This document shows positions 22,570-33,329 of a DNA stretch of 64,000 bases, piece by piece. Where the stretch lies: NCBI RefSeq assembly GCF_024868665.1, contig NW_026634180.1:62001-126000 (forward strand). Direction: 5' to 3'. Position 1 is the stretch's first letter; the number at the start of each line of letters is the position of its first letter. The notes beneath the pieces were generated by a model. That model did not search any database and was not told the DNA's origin. It saw only the letters and a list, made by a program, of their open reading frames with translations. The stretch comes from Triplophysa rosa. Its lineage: Eukaryota > Chordata > Actinopteri > Cypriniformes > Nemacheilidae. The position numbers and the translations under genes are program-made.

Positions 22570-23828
22570 GGCCCGTTTCAGAAAGAAGGTTTAGTGAAAA
22601 CTCTGAGTATATTAACCCTGAAATGAGGGAAACTCTGGGTTTTCCATTTCAGAATGTGAGGTATGTCAAACCCGAGAAAGCGGGTTATCTCAAGCCCGTT
22701 TCTAAAGGAGAGGTAACTTATACTCAGAGTCAGTAACCATAGTAACTTACTCTGTGAACCTAACCTGGTCGGGAGCAGGTTTTCTTTGGTAAGACCAGAG
22801 TTTATTTCGATCTCCTCCCCCTTTTAGAATGCAAGTGGTGTAACTCATCCATTCATTCATTAATACAGTCATTCATGGCACACATTTTAATTACACAGAG
22901 ACCATTCTCAGTGACTTATACTGTATGTCATATGTGCTTTTATAGAGGATTCATGAAGAGGCTGCATTAATTCATTGGAATGAACTTTGATTTCAGGAGA
23001 GCAATTTAGGACCCGAGTGGAATTTTGTCATTTCCCTGTGCATTTTTATTAAAACTGTACCGGTTTTCTTTACAGTGAATTAGATATATCAAATATATAT
23101 CTCATTCATCCTTACATCAATAACATAAGCCACCGTACGTGTCTTACATCAGAGCATAATTTTCTACGGACGATGAGAAATGACTTAATAAAGTGTATAA
23201 ATAAAGTGCATGAATAAAGAAATGAATAAATACAGACATACATGCAGAAATGAAGCGATAAAGGTAATAAACAAGTAAATTTGACATGCAGCCATTCCAA
23301 GTGAAATCTGTTCAGAGCATGATTCGAACCGGCAATCAGTATAACTTTCCACGAGAGTCTGACGCCCTACAGGTGTCCTATACACCATAACGTCTCACTC
23401 GCGTAACTAGAGCACTCATGGCGAGTGAGAACATACGATTTTTTAAATTATTTCTGTTGTTTCATTCATGTAATGATTAATTTATTTGTTTATTGGTATC
23501 AATTTATTAATTTAAACTTAAGTCATTTTCAGGACATCAGTAAATCGAGCGGAAAGTGTGCCTCACTCTCAAGTGCTTTTTGCCGCCATGTTGCTTTTTT
23601 TGGTGCTGTTGCCATGGTGAATCATAATATCGGAGCTCTATTGATGATGGCTTTTTATAGTCATGGTGCATGCGCTTAACCCAGGGTAAGCCTACCCAGA
23701 GTAAATTTAACTAACTCAAATCAGCTGTTCTGAAACCAAAAACTCAAAGTTTCTAATTTCTAAGTAAACCAACTCTGAGTTCAAGGTTTAACCTAGAGTT
23801 GGTTGTACCTCCTTATTGAAACAGGCCC
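22570..23828. mobile_element. Non-autonomous DNA transposon (element D)
   Basis: The left end GGGCCCGTTTCAGAAAGAAG and the right end complement GGGGCCTGTTTCAATAAGGA are inverted repeats, with further CTCTGAGT-type similarity inward. The interior has no transposase. A tRNA-like stretch occurs on the minus strand near 23310-23395 (GGTTCGAATC B-box), too weak to call a tRNA gene. Its left end shares GGGCCC with the end of module C. Confidence 0.6.
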
Positions 23829-23830
23829 CA

Positions 23831-24827
23831 GGTCTAGATTGATGATGATCACAGACGTCCAATCACAAGTGACTTCCGGAAAGGGGGAAGTAACCAATGA
23901 CGTTTGAGGTTGCAACCAAACAGCAAGTCCCGCCCCGCGACTGCCAAATAAAAATGTTCTCGCGAGCAAAAGCAGCAGGTGAGAGCGTGAGTTTGTAGGT
24001 GTGTTCGAGCTCATGCGGCGCTGCGCAGACTGATCGGCGAGATTAGCCGCTTGCAGTAGAGGGAGGAGTTGAAAAAGAAGTCGGACACCTGCTGCTTGAC
24101 GTAGTGACGTTCGCACCGTGTTTCCTTTTCAAAGTGCGATTGAAGTGGATTAGAATACTGGATTTGTCCAATAAACAAACGTTTAAATTAAAAAGTAGCA
24201 ACCATAAACTCTTCTGTGCTGCTTCACACTGTGTGCCTAAAAATCATGGTAAACATAAGCATATATTATTCAATTACCAACGGAGTCTATTCATTTTATT
24301 TTATTAAACAACACAAAATAACATGTTTATTATATTTGTACGAACAGGGTTTTAGCTGTTTTAAAAACATGCATTATTAATAAGTATTAGTTGAACAGAA
24401 GGTGTTATAATAAACCCGAAACGCACGTGATCGTTGTCTAGCCAATCATGAAAAGCTATGTCGTCATCACAGCCTAGTGCAGCCGCTCCTGAGATGCTGC
24501 GCCGGCTGAGCATGATGCCAGCTGTTCTCGAAACGCTCTCGCGCTACTTTAATGCCCCACGTGAAAGTCACGTGGCATCGGCGCCGGTTCAAGTCGGACA
24601 AAATTTCTAACCAGCATGCACTGCTTCAAGTCAGATTTCGATCGATCTGCGCAGCACCGTGTCAAGTCGAACACACCTTGTATATGCGCGCACGAAGGTT
24701 ACAAACCAGCTCACAGGATCCCGTTTCCTCGCGTGTAGATCCGTTGTGCTCTCGTGGAAGTTATTTGCCGTGCGCAGCCAGCATCAGCAGTGCGCTCGTT
24801 TCTTTTTGCCATTATAATGCCGTCATA
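23831..24827 (+). mobile_element. Solo right arm of element F
   Basis: Collinear with the right arm at 13189-13597: CCAATCACAAGTGACTTCCG, the GTAACCAATGACGTTTGAGG segment, CCCGCGACTGCCAAATAAAA, GGATCCCGTTTCCTCGCGTG, and the terminal ATTATAATGCCGTCATA. It has fewer tandem units and is split by a 680-bp insertion (23998-24677). No matching left arm was found beside it. Confidence 0.75.
23998..24677. mobile_element. 680-bp DNA transposon (element I) with 5-bp duplication
   Basis: Ends GGTGTGTTCGAGCTCATGCG and (complement) GGTGTGTTCGACTTGACACG are inverted repeats extending through CTGCGCAGA. It is flanked by TTGTA on both sides (23993-23997 and 24678-24682). Removing it restores alignment with the F arm. 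No coding capacity is seen. Confidence 0.75.
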
Positions 24828-24833
24828 GGTTTC

Positions 24834-25396
24834 CCCCTTTCTCAAATTATAGGAAGCCTATAGTGTCCTTTTCACAGTTAACACAAAAGAAATATTCAGC
24901 CATTTTAATTTTTAAGGTTTGAGATAAGGGGCTGTCTGAAGTATGGGTCTTTCTCTCTTTGTTTATCATTTGCAGCTCAGTGTACTCTTTCTCGTGTGTT
25001 TTGGTGTGTTTAAATAAATTAGTGGTGTTGCCACAGTAGCGAATTACTTTATTGCATACGTCGCAGTTCGCAGTGTTTTTTTTAAATAACGCCACACGAT
25101 GCTCCTCGTCTTTTCCGCCATGATAGCTGTCACTCGCTTGAGTCAGCCGTGTCTGCTTGCTTGTTTGCGCTTGGTGCCGCTGAGTCACGTGATGGCAGGA
25201 CAACAAAACACAGCAGAGCAGGGAGGGGCAACGTGTGCAAAACTAGGTGTTTTGGAAATCGTTTTTCTTACAATTAGTAGCTACAGGAGTAAATAAATAA
25301 AATCAGTTGTAAAAACACAGTAGTATCGATATTTTTCGATACAACCTCAGTATCGGAAGTATCGATACTTCAGGATCAATCCGCTCAGCCCTATCT
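24834..25396 (-). mobile_element. hAT transposon 5' fragment
   Basis: The minus-strand start at about 25396 reads TAGGGCTGAGCGGATTGATC, a hAT-like terminus, followed by a palindromic ATCGATACTTCCGATACTG region and then a BED-finger ORF. The element is cut at about 24834, near the end of the F arm. Confidence 0.6.
24847..25206 (-). pseudogene. BED zinc-finger N-terminus of a hAT transposase
   Basis: The 119-codon ORF contains ANCDVCNKVIRYCGNTTNLF followed by KHTKTHEKEY. This is a Cys-x2-Cys ... His-x3-4-His BED-type zinc finger with the NTTNLxxHxxxxH signature of ZBED-like and hAT transposases, where it binds transposon ends. The dimerisation and RNase H-fold catalytic regions are absent because the element is truncated. 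Start is the ATG at 25206, with no splice signal in the retained part. A domesticated ZBED gene is unlikely given the truncation and adjoining hAT terminus. Confidence 0.7.
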
Positions 25397-25610
25397 GATG
25401 ACTGGTTTGTCACAATAGATCTGAAGGATGCATATTTTCATATTTCCATCTTCCTGTAACACAGGAGATTCCTGAGGTTTGCTTTTGGGGGTACAGCATG
25501 TCAATATCGGGTTCTCCCCTTCGGTCTAGTACTATCACCCCGAACTTTCACTAAGCTCTGGTTCCTCTATGACTTCAGGGCATCCGCGTGCTGAATTACA
25601 TAGTCAACTG
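25395..25610 (+). pseudogene. DIRS-type reverse transcriptase fragment
   Basis: Plus-strand frames read DDWFVTIDLKDAYFHISI, then RRFLRFAFGGTACQYRVLPF and GLVLSPRTFTK. This is the A-to-B motif region of DIRS1-like tyrosine-recombinase retrotransposons (V-T-I-D-L-K-D-A-Y-F-H and Y-x-V-L-P-F-G-L-x-L-x-P-R-T-F). A stop (TAA) lies within the frame and the YLDD region is degraded (VLNYIVN-like, out of frame). No recombinase or inverted termini are nearby, so it is a dead fragment. Confidence 0.75.
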
Positions 25611-25849
25611 TAATACCTGTGGGTCTACTTCACGAGACCGATACAGTGGTGGCTGAAAACCAAAGACTGAAGACATTTTCTCATGGACCATCAAGGCCAA
25701 CATGTTGGTGGACTCATACATAAACCCCCAGCGGGGCTGCGGTCGCGCCCTTTATCCAAACTGGCAGGTTTCCCGAGGTAGGGGAGGAGGGCAGAGAGAG
25801 AATAATTAGCGTAGCTGCTGTTCATTTACTTCTAAAAAAGAGATAAAAC

Positions 25850-27345
25850 TGGCATGCATCATGCTTTGCTGAAAAGATGTGTCTTTAATTTAGATTTGAA
25901 TTTGGAGAGTGTGTCTGACCCTCAAATAGTATCAGGAAGGCTATTCCAGAGTTTGGGTGCTACATATCAGAAAGCTCTACCCCCTTTGGTGGATTTAGTT
26001 ATTCTAGGTATTATCAGAAGTACGGAGTTTTGTGATGGTAGAGAGCTTGATGGGTTGTAGTGTGATAGACGCTGTGTTAGATAAGCGGGAGCTAAACCGT
26101 TTAATGCTTTATAAGTGATTAGAAGTACTTTATAGTCTATACAGTACTTAAAGCGACAACAAGCAACTTTTTGACCTTAAAATAATGTCTCTAAAATTAT
26201 TTTAGAGGTAGGTCAACTTTTAACTGGACGAATTTTTCTGCCGTTGCTACCTAAGCAGCCTCCTATCGGCTGAAATTGCACTTCTAACTTTGGTGTTCGG
26301 GCCGGTACAAGCCCTGCCTATCCCCTGCTTTACGGCATACGTCACGTTTTACTCGTAGCCTGGGAGAAGTTAGCAAACAGCAGACCTAACAGTAAGACGA
26401 AACTAACCAAAACATCACCATGGCAGAGCCAGCCACAAAACCAAAGAGGGTTTTGTCGGAAAAGAAAGTGAGAGAGTGATCGGATATGAGGCCGGTCACG
26501 AATCAATATCGGACGGGCTTTCACTCGGTGGCGTGAGCAGCAAGAGGCAACGGGTTGCAAAACAGATGGAGACCTAGTGGTCCTGCTCCTGGATTTGTAA
26601 GTGTTATTTGTACATTTTTTGTTACTGTCCTGTACTTTTGAACGTATTTGTTATTAGTCTGTGTCATTGGTGCACCACCGGTTCACACTAGCTGAGAGAT
26701 AATATATGGTTGCCGGTGTTGATAGCTAGCATGTTGTCGTGTCTCGTCATGAATGTGTGTAGTGCTTGTAAATGAAGACTAAAAAACCACAATAAACGTG
26801 TTGTGGTAAAAAGTAGCAGATTCTTTAGTTCAGACCAGTAAACCGCGTAAATGTTGAACAGTTCAGTCGTTGAGTAGGCTAATGTTGTCATTATATACAT
26901 ATACATGTTATGCGCTGTTTTCATAACATATCTAGGTCCGCCGGGTCCGTCGGCTTTGTAAACAAACTCACGCGTATTGAGCTGCCAGCGGTAAATCTTT
27001 GCAACAGTTTTTACAACACTGTAAACAGACAATTCCGCTTATCAACCACGTGGGGCAATAGTGAGCAGAAGTTGCTCATTGTCGCTTTAATGGGTAGCCA
27101 GTGTAGGGATGATACAATTGGTGTTATGTGGTCAAATTTTCTAGACCTTCTAAGAACTCCAGCAGCTGAATTTTGAACTAACTGTATTTTGTTCAATGAT
27201 GATGCAGGACAACCATTAAGTAGTGCATTACAATAATCAAGTCTTGAAGTCATAAATGCATGAACTAGTTTTTCTGCATCAAAAATACACAGAATATTCC
27301 GCAGTTTGGCAATGTTTCTTAGATAGCCATAGGCAGAGCCCCGGG
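25850..27345 (-). mobile_element. LINE (CR1/L2 supergroup) fragment split by a TTAA element
   Basis: Minus-strand ORF2 sequence occurs in two blocks. 27088-27345 gives LRNIAKLRNILCIFDAEKL, SRLDYCNALLNG and LHWLPI. 25854-26147 gives the continuation YKVLLITYKALNG through KTHLFSKAW. Removing 26152-27090 (element plus one TTAA) restores a continuous frame at the junction. Scattered stops make it non-functional. Confidence 0.8.
26152..27086. mobile_element. TTAA-flanked DNA transposon in LINE
   Basis: A 935-bp insertion bounded by TTAA (26148-26151 and 27087-27090), with inverted ends AGCGACAACAAGCAACTTTT and AGCGACAATGAGCAACTTCT. TTAA duplication is characteristic of piggyBac and Kolobok transposases. 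No transposase ORF is present, so it is a non-autonomous element. Confidence 0.8.
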
Positions 27346-27359
27346 AAGGCAAATAGCTC

Positions 27360-27565
27360 TGTTGACTTTGCCTGATGTTGTCGCTGCAGGACACACTGTT
27401 GGACTGAGAGCACAGCGAGTGGTGTCGCTGTACGATGCACTGTCGGGTTGAGAGTGGAGATGGCTGTGGCGGGTGTCGCTGCACAACACACTGTCAGGTA
27501 GAGAGTGCAGAAGCCTGCAGGTGGGTGTCGCTGCTCGACACACCGTCGGATTGTTAAGAGAAGCG
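27360..27565. repeat. Degenerate ~60-bp tandem repeat
   Basis: About three to four imperfect units containing GGTGTCGCTGYRCRAYRCAC and GTCGGRTTGAGAGTG-type blocks. It yields overlapping pseudo-ORFs in three minus-strand frames. Confidence 0.6.
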
Positions 27566-27569
27566 CCAA

Positions 27570-28980
27570 GGGAGAGAGGAAGCTCTTCTTGAGGAAGTGG
27601 GCAGCTGCACTGGTGGGGATGGGGCAGGCACATACTAAAATGGGACATTAAGAGGTGGAGGAGAGTGGCTGGAATGAAGGACCAGGACTGGCCCATGGGT
27701 CTGTGGGACACTGTCATAATGTGTGTCATAAGCCTGTACGTATGACTATTTGTGTAACGGTACATGTATTAGTCCCAAGCTGCCACAGTACGAATGTCAC
27801 AGTTACAAGTGCATGCAGTCAGACAAAGAATAAAGATGAGTGTCATAAACCACAAAAATGTCACTGTTTTGTGGTTTGTGTGTTAAATGCTTAGTTGTGA
27901 AGGGGTCATAATCACAAATTCACAAGTTTACGATACACCACGTCTTACTAAAGTTAACGAAACGAAATGAGATCAGTTGTGGCTAACGCTGATTGGTCAA
28001 TGCAGTTATCAGCAAGAGCACATTTGAATGAAAAACCTTTCGCCACGCCCCCTACCTTTATACCTTGGCCATTTAAGGAAATGTGCGCTCAGTCAGGGGT
28101 TTGGTTTATATAGGTCAGGATGCCTTTGCATCACACTCGTGGTACTTTGATGTCGTGGCCGGATTGGTTTGCGCAGCACAGCAGGCGAACACATCTTTAT
28201 TCTTTTTCCGACTGCATGTGATGAAACCTGACATCAGGACCAATACATGTACCGTTAAACAAATAATCATACTTACAGGCTGATGACACACTTGTATTGC
28301 AGTTTGGAGAAAACTAGGTTAAAGAGACCTGTGGCGGAATGTTCACAGTCTCCTAAACAATATTGTAATTTAATATAAACCAAGCTGGCTTAAACTGCTC
28401 TCCCAACCTGGTCAGGTTTTTTTAGGTGCTTTTTCTAATTGATTGGTTGGTATTCCATTCTGACAAATGCCCCAAACCCTTTAAACCATCCAAATAAGAC
28501 CAGTCTTAATGGTTTGGCCAGGCTTATTTATTTATTTAGCTGGGGTAGACCCTTTACTCATACATGGAAAGCTAAATGTTTGCCAGATATGAAAAATGTT
28601 ACAGTCCCTCTGTGTGGTTTGAATAAAATTTAGGTTCATGTTTTGTGTCATCCATGTTTGCTTTTAGACTAGATAAAACAGACATTGCAGACAGAGACAG
28701 AGGCACTCTTGACCCAATGAAACCAGGATGCTGTTCATGGATCAGCAGAGATGAAACACCAGTGCTAGCAGGGTTGTGGCTTGTTTATGTGTTTACATCA
28801 GTGACGTCGTTGGTTTGATCTGCCACAGCAGTAGAATGATGTGGACGCTCTGACCATGAGTGTGAAGTCATGGGGTTTGAGAAAGGCTTAATATTCTGCA
28901 TATCAGATAATTAGAAAACCACTAACAAAACTGTGGGCGCTTGACAACACATAGTGCGGATTGTATGCTTTATACATGTT
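27570..28980. other. No gene seen
   Basis: No supported exon, repeat boundary or RNA gene. Short ORFs (27655-27894, 28083-28283, 28439-28633) lack motifs. Confidence 0.4.
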
Positions 28981-29638
28981 TTTAATCCCCATTAGCCACT
29001 ATCTAGGTAGTGGCTACTCTTCCTGGGGTCCCAACAAGTATAAAATAAAAAACCACATTAGGTAAAAAGAGCAAAAAACATCAGGTCAATAAAAGATACA
29101 AAATGTCAAAATCAACAATATGCTATACATTGTGCCATTAAATATTCCTTGAAAAAATGTTTTTTTAAAGAAAAATATTTTTTAAAAAGAAAGATTACTT
29201 TAAAGAAACGATGTAATATCTGATGGTAAATTATTACATATTTTCATTCCTCTATACATAACAGTTTGTTGCCTTGCGTTGGCTTTTGGAACAGGACATA
29301 AAAAACATCCTTTTGATGCATGCCTGGTCTTAAAATTATGACTAGATCTACTATGTAAAAGTTGACAATGCAGGACAATTTTTCTAACAAAACAAACAGG
29401 GACATCATCCTATCCTTCATCAATAGCCAACCTAAAGTTTTATGCATTCCTATTATATTAGCCCTTTGATCACAATTTAAAGGTGAGTCTTGCAGCTCTG
29501 TTCTGGACTTATTGTATCCAAATCTTTACTTGATGCACTCGACCACACTACTGGACAACAATCGGAATGAGTAAGAACCATTGTTGGGCACAATTTGAGC
29601 AATGCACTGTTGCGATAATAAATTTGTACATCTCTTAA

Positions 29639-30427
29639 AGCCCCACTGCAACGCCTTGCAACACAGCATTATTTGATGTGCAGAGAGCCTAAGATATATT
29701 GAGTGGCCCTCCCCCTTTTAGAAAATAACCAATAGCGTTTCGTTTATGGCACAGTCATTCTGGCAAAGCTTCATTTAACCCCGTGATAGCCACAGTGGTA
29801 TTAAAGTCTACTGAAAAGCATCAGAAGATCAGTGATGTGTCATTTGAAGCTTGTTATTTACGTTGGTGAGTGACAATGGCATTTGTCTTCTCCTTTACTC
29901 ATCAAGGCTGCGATGTCTGATCTCCTCCATATAGCCTTTACATTCAATGTTCTGTGTAGACTTGAAACGGGTCAGATCAGTTTAGTCTTTCCAGCAGTTT
30001 TGCGCGTATGATCAGCGCATATGATCAGCTCTGTGCCATCGTGTCTCTGAACCGGAGCACACTCACGTGCGAAAATAAAGACTTTAATGTTAATGGTTAC
30101 ACTGTTGGATCATCTCCAATCTCCCATCTAGTGCACTATGCGTCATTCACCATGTAGGACATAATAAATGTGTGAACTAGTGGCTGATTTGAGGCGCCGC
30201 TTCCGCAGCTCTTATAGTGAAGGGGGCAGGACTCTTCGGATTCTAAAGTGGATTTGATGGAATTTCTAGATTTGTTTGAGCTCACGTGCCAGACTGTCAG
30301 TTTTGAACGCTTATATCTTCTAAATGGGAATTTTGTTCACGCATATGAGCATATCAGTTTATTGATGTCCTTAAGACTCACTCATTTTTAATAAAAGGAA
30401 AAAACTTGTTTTGATTTCACTGAGGCT
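29639..30427. mobile_element. TTAA-flanked DNA transposon in second LINE
   Basis: A 789-bp insertion between TTAA at 29635-29638 and 30428-30431. Ends AGCCCCACTG and (complement) AGCCTCAGTG are short imperfect inverted repeats. No ORF of note. It is a second, different TTAA-type non-autonomous element. Confidence 0.65.
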
Positions 30428-30604
30428 TTAATAACTGACAGGCCTTTACCCATAACTGTTATTATATCTGTTTTGACCACTTCAACCTGCTATCTAATAT
30501 TATTCCAAGAAGTATTGATTCCTCTACCTGTTCCATATGCACACTATTCACTATTTTAACTGTGGTTTGAGTTTACGAAACACTATATGTTATAAATTTA
30601 CTTC

Positions 30605-30859
30605 TCATACTGTACAGTGGTTTAAAAGTTTTAGAAGTCGACGTATGGGTCGACTATTTGCACCATTAAAACCCAGTGTTGCACTTTTCTGTAGAGGAAT
30701 AACCTTTGCTTCTTTCCAAGCTAATGGAAAATTCCCATTTTCAATACTGGCATTAAAGATGTGGCAAACAGGTTCTGCCAAACAGCTGGCTACTAATTTA
30801 ACAAGGCAACCGTCCAAATTATCCATCCCCACTGGGTTATCTATATTTTTAGTTAACAA
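30605..30859 (-). pseudogene. LINE reverse transcriptase N-terminal (fingers) fragment
   Basis: The 84-codon ORF contains GMDNLDGCLVKLVA, then PVCHIFNASIENGNFPLAWK and EAKVIPLQK, and NSRPI. This is the RT fingers signature (F-P-x-x-W-K-x-A-K-V-I-P-L-x-K ... N-x-R-P-I-S) of non-LTR retrotransposons. The catalytic palm is not in this ORF. It is the upstream part of the LINE spanning 28985-30960. Confidence 0.8.
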
Positions 30860-31079
30860 TTTTTATTCCACTTGTTTTACACTTACCTTTTTTAATTTAA
30901 AACACAGGGATGGCTTATCACATATTTTTAAATCAAACTTTCATATGATGAAATATTAACAGATTATCATTTTTCTCTTAATTTATCAACATTTTTATGT
31001 ATAAAAAATCATTAAAATAATTGCAATTTCATATGGTTTAGTTAAAAATGAATCACCTGTATCAATAAAAGTTCTAAGA

Positions 31080-32235
31080 AAATTAACTACACTTTTAACT
31101 TAAAAACTTGAGTTCAAAAGCTGCCTTAAAATGTTAAGTCAAGTGAAATTAGTTTTACAAGTTATTTTAACTTATTATTTTACATTTTGTGTAGTGAGAA
31201 ATTCTCTCTGTAAGTTGACATGACTAAACATTATTTGTTGTTTCAATTTAGCAAAATTCAAACCCAGCTAACTAAAGTCACCATCATGCTGTTCAGTGTT
31301 TCCTTGCATTGGGCTCTTGACCCTAGACTTTAATATTTTAGTTGTTTGGCATACTGTAACTCTGTGATATAAAAGCACATTTGTTATGGCAATGCAAATA
31401 AGAATCCAATCAAATGGTAGATCAGGGAGTTTATTTGCGTTTTGATGTCTAGACAGATTTGCGAAAAAAGGATGATGTTAAAAAAACTACTGCTAAATTT
31501 AGACACAGACATCAAGAATCAGTCTATGAATCTCAATAATGGTGAAACCAACAATTGAAAACTTCACACTGCAATGCATGTTGTGTAATATCATTGTACA
31601 AAACTCATACATGTTTCCCAGTATGCATTGCAGTTGATCTCTTTATCTGTATTTAGTCTGTTGATTGTCACCATTGTTGAGATTCATAGACTGATTCTTG
31701 ATGTCTGTGTTTGTCTATGTTCTTCTGCTGTAGCTTTTTAGCGTCCTGTTTTCACAAGTCTTTCTAGACATCAAAATGCAATCAAAATCCTTAATCTTAT
31801 AACATTCTTGCAGGATAAAGTGCACTCAAACCCAGTTGAGATCAGTGAATCAAACTACAGCATGATGGTGATTTCAACAAACACCAACCAACAACATTTG
31901 ATTTGATTCTTATTTGCATTGCTGTAAAAAATGTACATTAATAACATACAGTTACAGCATGCAAAAAATCTAACATGTGAAAGTCAAGGGTCAAGAGCCC
32001 AACTCTAGGAAACACTGAACAGCATGATGGTGACTTTAGTTAGCTGGGTTTGAACTTTACTAAATTGAAACAACAAATAATGTTTAGTCATGTCAACTTA
32101 CAGAGAGCAATTCTCACTACACAAAATGTAAAATAAGTTAAAATGACTTTTGACATGACTTAAAATTTTAATGCAGCTTTTGAGCTCAAGTTTTTAAGTT
32201 GTAACGGGTAATAATTTTTACAGTGTAGCTGTACT
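31080..32235. mobile_element. Foldback (near-palindromic) element
   Basis: Sequence from about 31080 to 31600 is repeated as its inverse complement from about 32235 back to 31640. Paired blocks include AAACTTGAGTTCAAAAGCTG/CAGCTTTTGAGCTCAAGTTT, ACCATCATGCTGTTCAGTGT/ACACTGAACAGCATGATGGT and AATCAGTCTATGAATCTCAA/TTGAGATTCATAGACTGATT. The spacer is short, so nearly the whole 1.15 kb could form a hairpin. No coding capacity. The right end is TTTTTACAGTGTAG, and the left end is less well conserved. Confidence 0.85.
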
Positions 32236-32364
32236 TTTAGCCACAAAGCCTCAACATCTGCAGGTATTAAATCATGTCTTATCTTTACTGGAATATGACT
32301 TTGAATGTATATGGCAACCCCTCCACCATATCTATTCCTGTCCCTCCTGTAAATATTATAACCA

Positions 32365-32505
32365 CACTGTAAAAAATGACATTCTTACTACGTGTTTTTG
32401 TCTTGTTTTGTAGTACAAATATCTAAACATTCTTAAATCAAGATGCACTTTCTTGACAAGAAAAGTGACCTACGCTATTTAGTCTCTTTTTAAGTAGAAA
32501 AATGT
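32365..32505 (+). repeat. Dispersed repeat, copy 2
   Basis: Direct partner of 2881-3015, sharing GACAAGAAAAGTGACCTA and the preceding TTTTTGTCTTGTTTT block. It lies about 130 bp downstream of the foldback element. Confidence 0.7.
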
Positions 32506-32715
32506 AAGAATGAAGTAAGTCTACTGTAAAAACAAACAAAAAAATCTGCCAATGGGGTGAGAAAAATTAACTTGAATTTAGTTTTTAGGTGTGTGCAGAT
32601 GCACTCAATGCACGGCCGCTTCCGCGTTTACACTCAGGAGGCGAAAACACATCCGCGCTGCCCCACTGGAAGCCATTCATCGCTACCTAGAGCTGTGAAC
32701 GTGACAGAGGAGAAG

Positions 32716-33328
32716 ATGAATATTTGTACTCGTTGCTTACACAAAGTTCGCCGGATTACAATAAATGATGTTCGTCAGCATTGTGATACTGTCAGCTGCT
32801 CCCCTGTCAAGTAAAGTAGGCTACTTTAAACTATCCGTTTAAAAATACATGGACAGCTTGGACGCTATTGCTATTAGCACGTAGCACGTAACGTTAAGGC
32901 TGGATAACGCTGAATGACATCATCTTTACACAGAGTTTATCAATGATTTTCAGCCCTTAAATATCTTTACCTTTAAACAACAAATTTGTGATTCTGACCA
33001 GATATCAATAACACAGTTCCCCGTAAGACACATCTGTCATATGGCTCTAATATGCAGGTTTCCTGTAAAGAAACAGACATCGCTTGGCTTTTAAAGGGTA
33101 TAAATATTGTTTAAATACTGAATCGGTTTTTAATTTGTTACACAATTCACCTTAAGTTGATGACATTGATTTTTTTATAAATGATAACGTTCTCACTTAC
33201 CTCCCATTGTTATGTTACGAATATCATTAATCAAATCATTAATACTTGGCTATATGTATTTTCTCAGCTCCCAGTCAGAATCAGATGACAGGATATCAGG
33301 GAGAGGACGACATGTTTCAGAATTATGA
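32716..33328 (+). CDS. Candidate small two-exon gene (C2HC-like finger)
   Basis: Exon 1 from the ATG at 32716 reads MNICTRCLHKVRRITIND and then VRQHCDTVSCSPV, ending in phase 2 at a GTAAAG donor (32811). A polypyrimidine/TTCTCAG acceptor at 33261-33267 opens an in-phase second exon rich in Ser/Asp/Glu/Arg that stops at 33328 (about 51 codons in total). The Cys-x2-Cys ... His-x5-Cys spacing suggests a small zinc-binding unit. The same frame has earlier Met codons (32557, 32599, 32608), so the true start is uncertain. I do not recognise a family, and both exons could be part of a longer gene or chance. Confidence 0.3.
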
Positions 33329-33329
33329 T

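Larger units (their letters stand above)
19147..22574 (-). mobile_element. Module C, copy 2 (inverted), carrying element E
   Basis: Same unit as 10706-13166 in reverse orientation, with GGGCCCATTCTTC at the left and GAAGAACGGGCCC at the right. Collinear similarity runs throughout. It is interrupted at 21276-22480 by element E, whose target site is intact in copy 1, and it contains the shared SINE at 19745-19890. Confidence 0.8.
28985..30960 (-). mobile_element. Second LINE copy, split by a TTAA element
   Basis: Minus-strand fragments in order: an RT finger region at 30605-30859, then CQLLRDVQIYYRNSALLK-like and THSDCCPVVWSSASS, a CDQRAN segment, and MHKTLGWLL (29244-29640). These match the RT thumb/C-terminal layout of fish non-LTR elements of a family different from the 4.7- and 25.9-kb copies. 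Frame is continuous across the TTAA junction once 29639-30431 is removed. Several frameshifts and stops are present. Confidence 0.7.

Noticed and set aside
23310..23395. tRNA gene on the minus strand
   Set aside because: Only a B-box-like GGTTCGAATC was seen. No full cloverleaf could be drawn.
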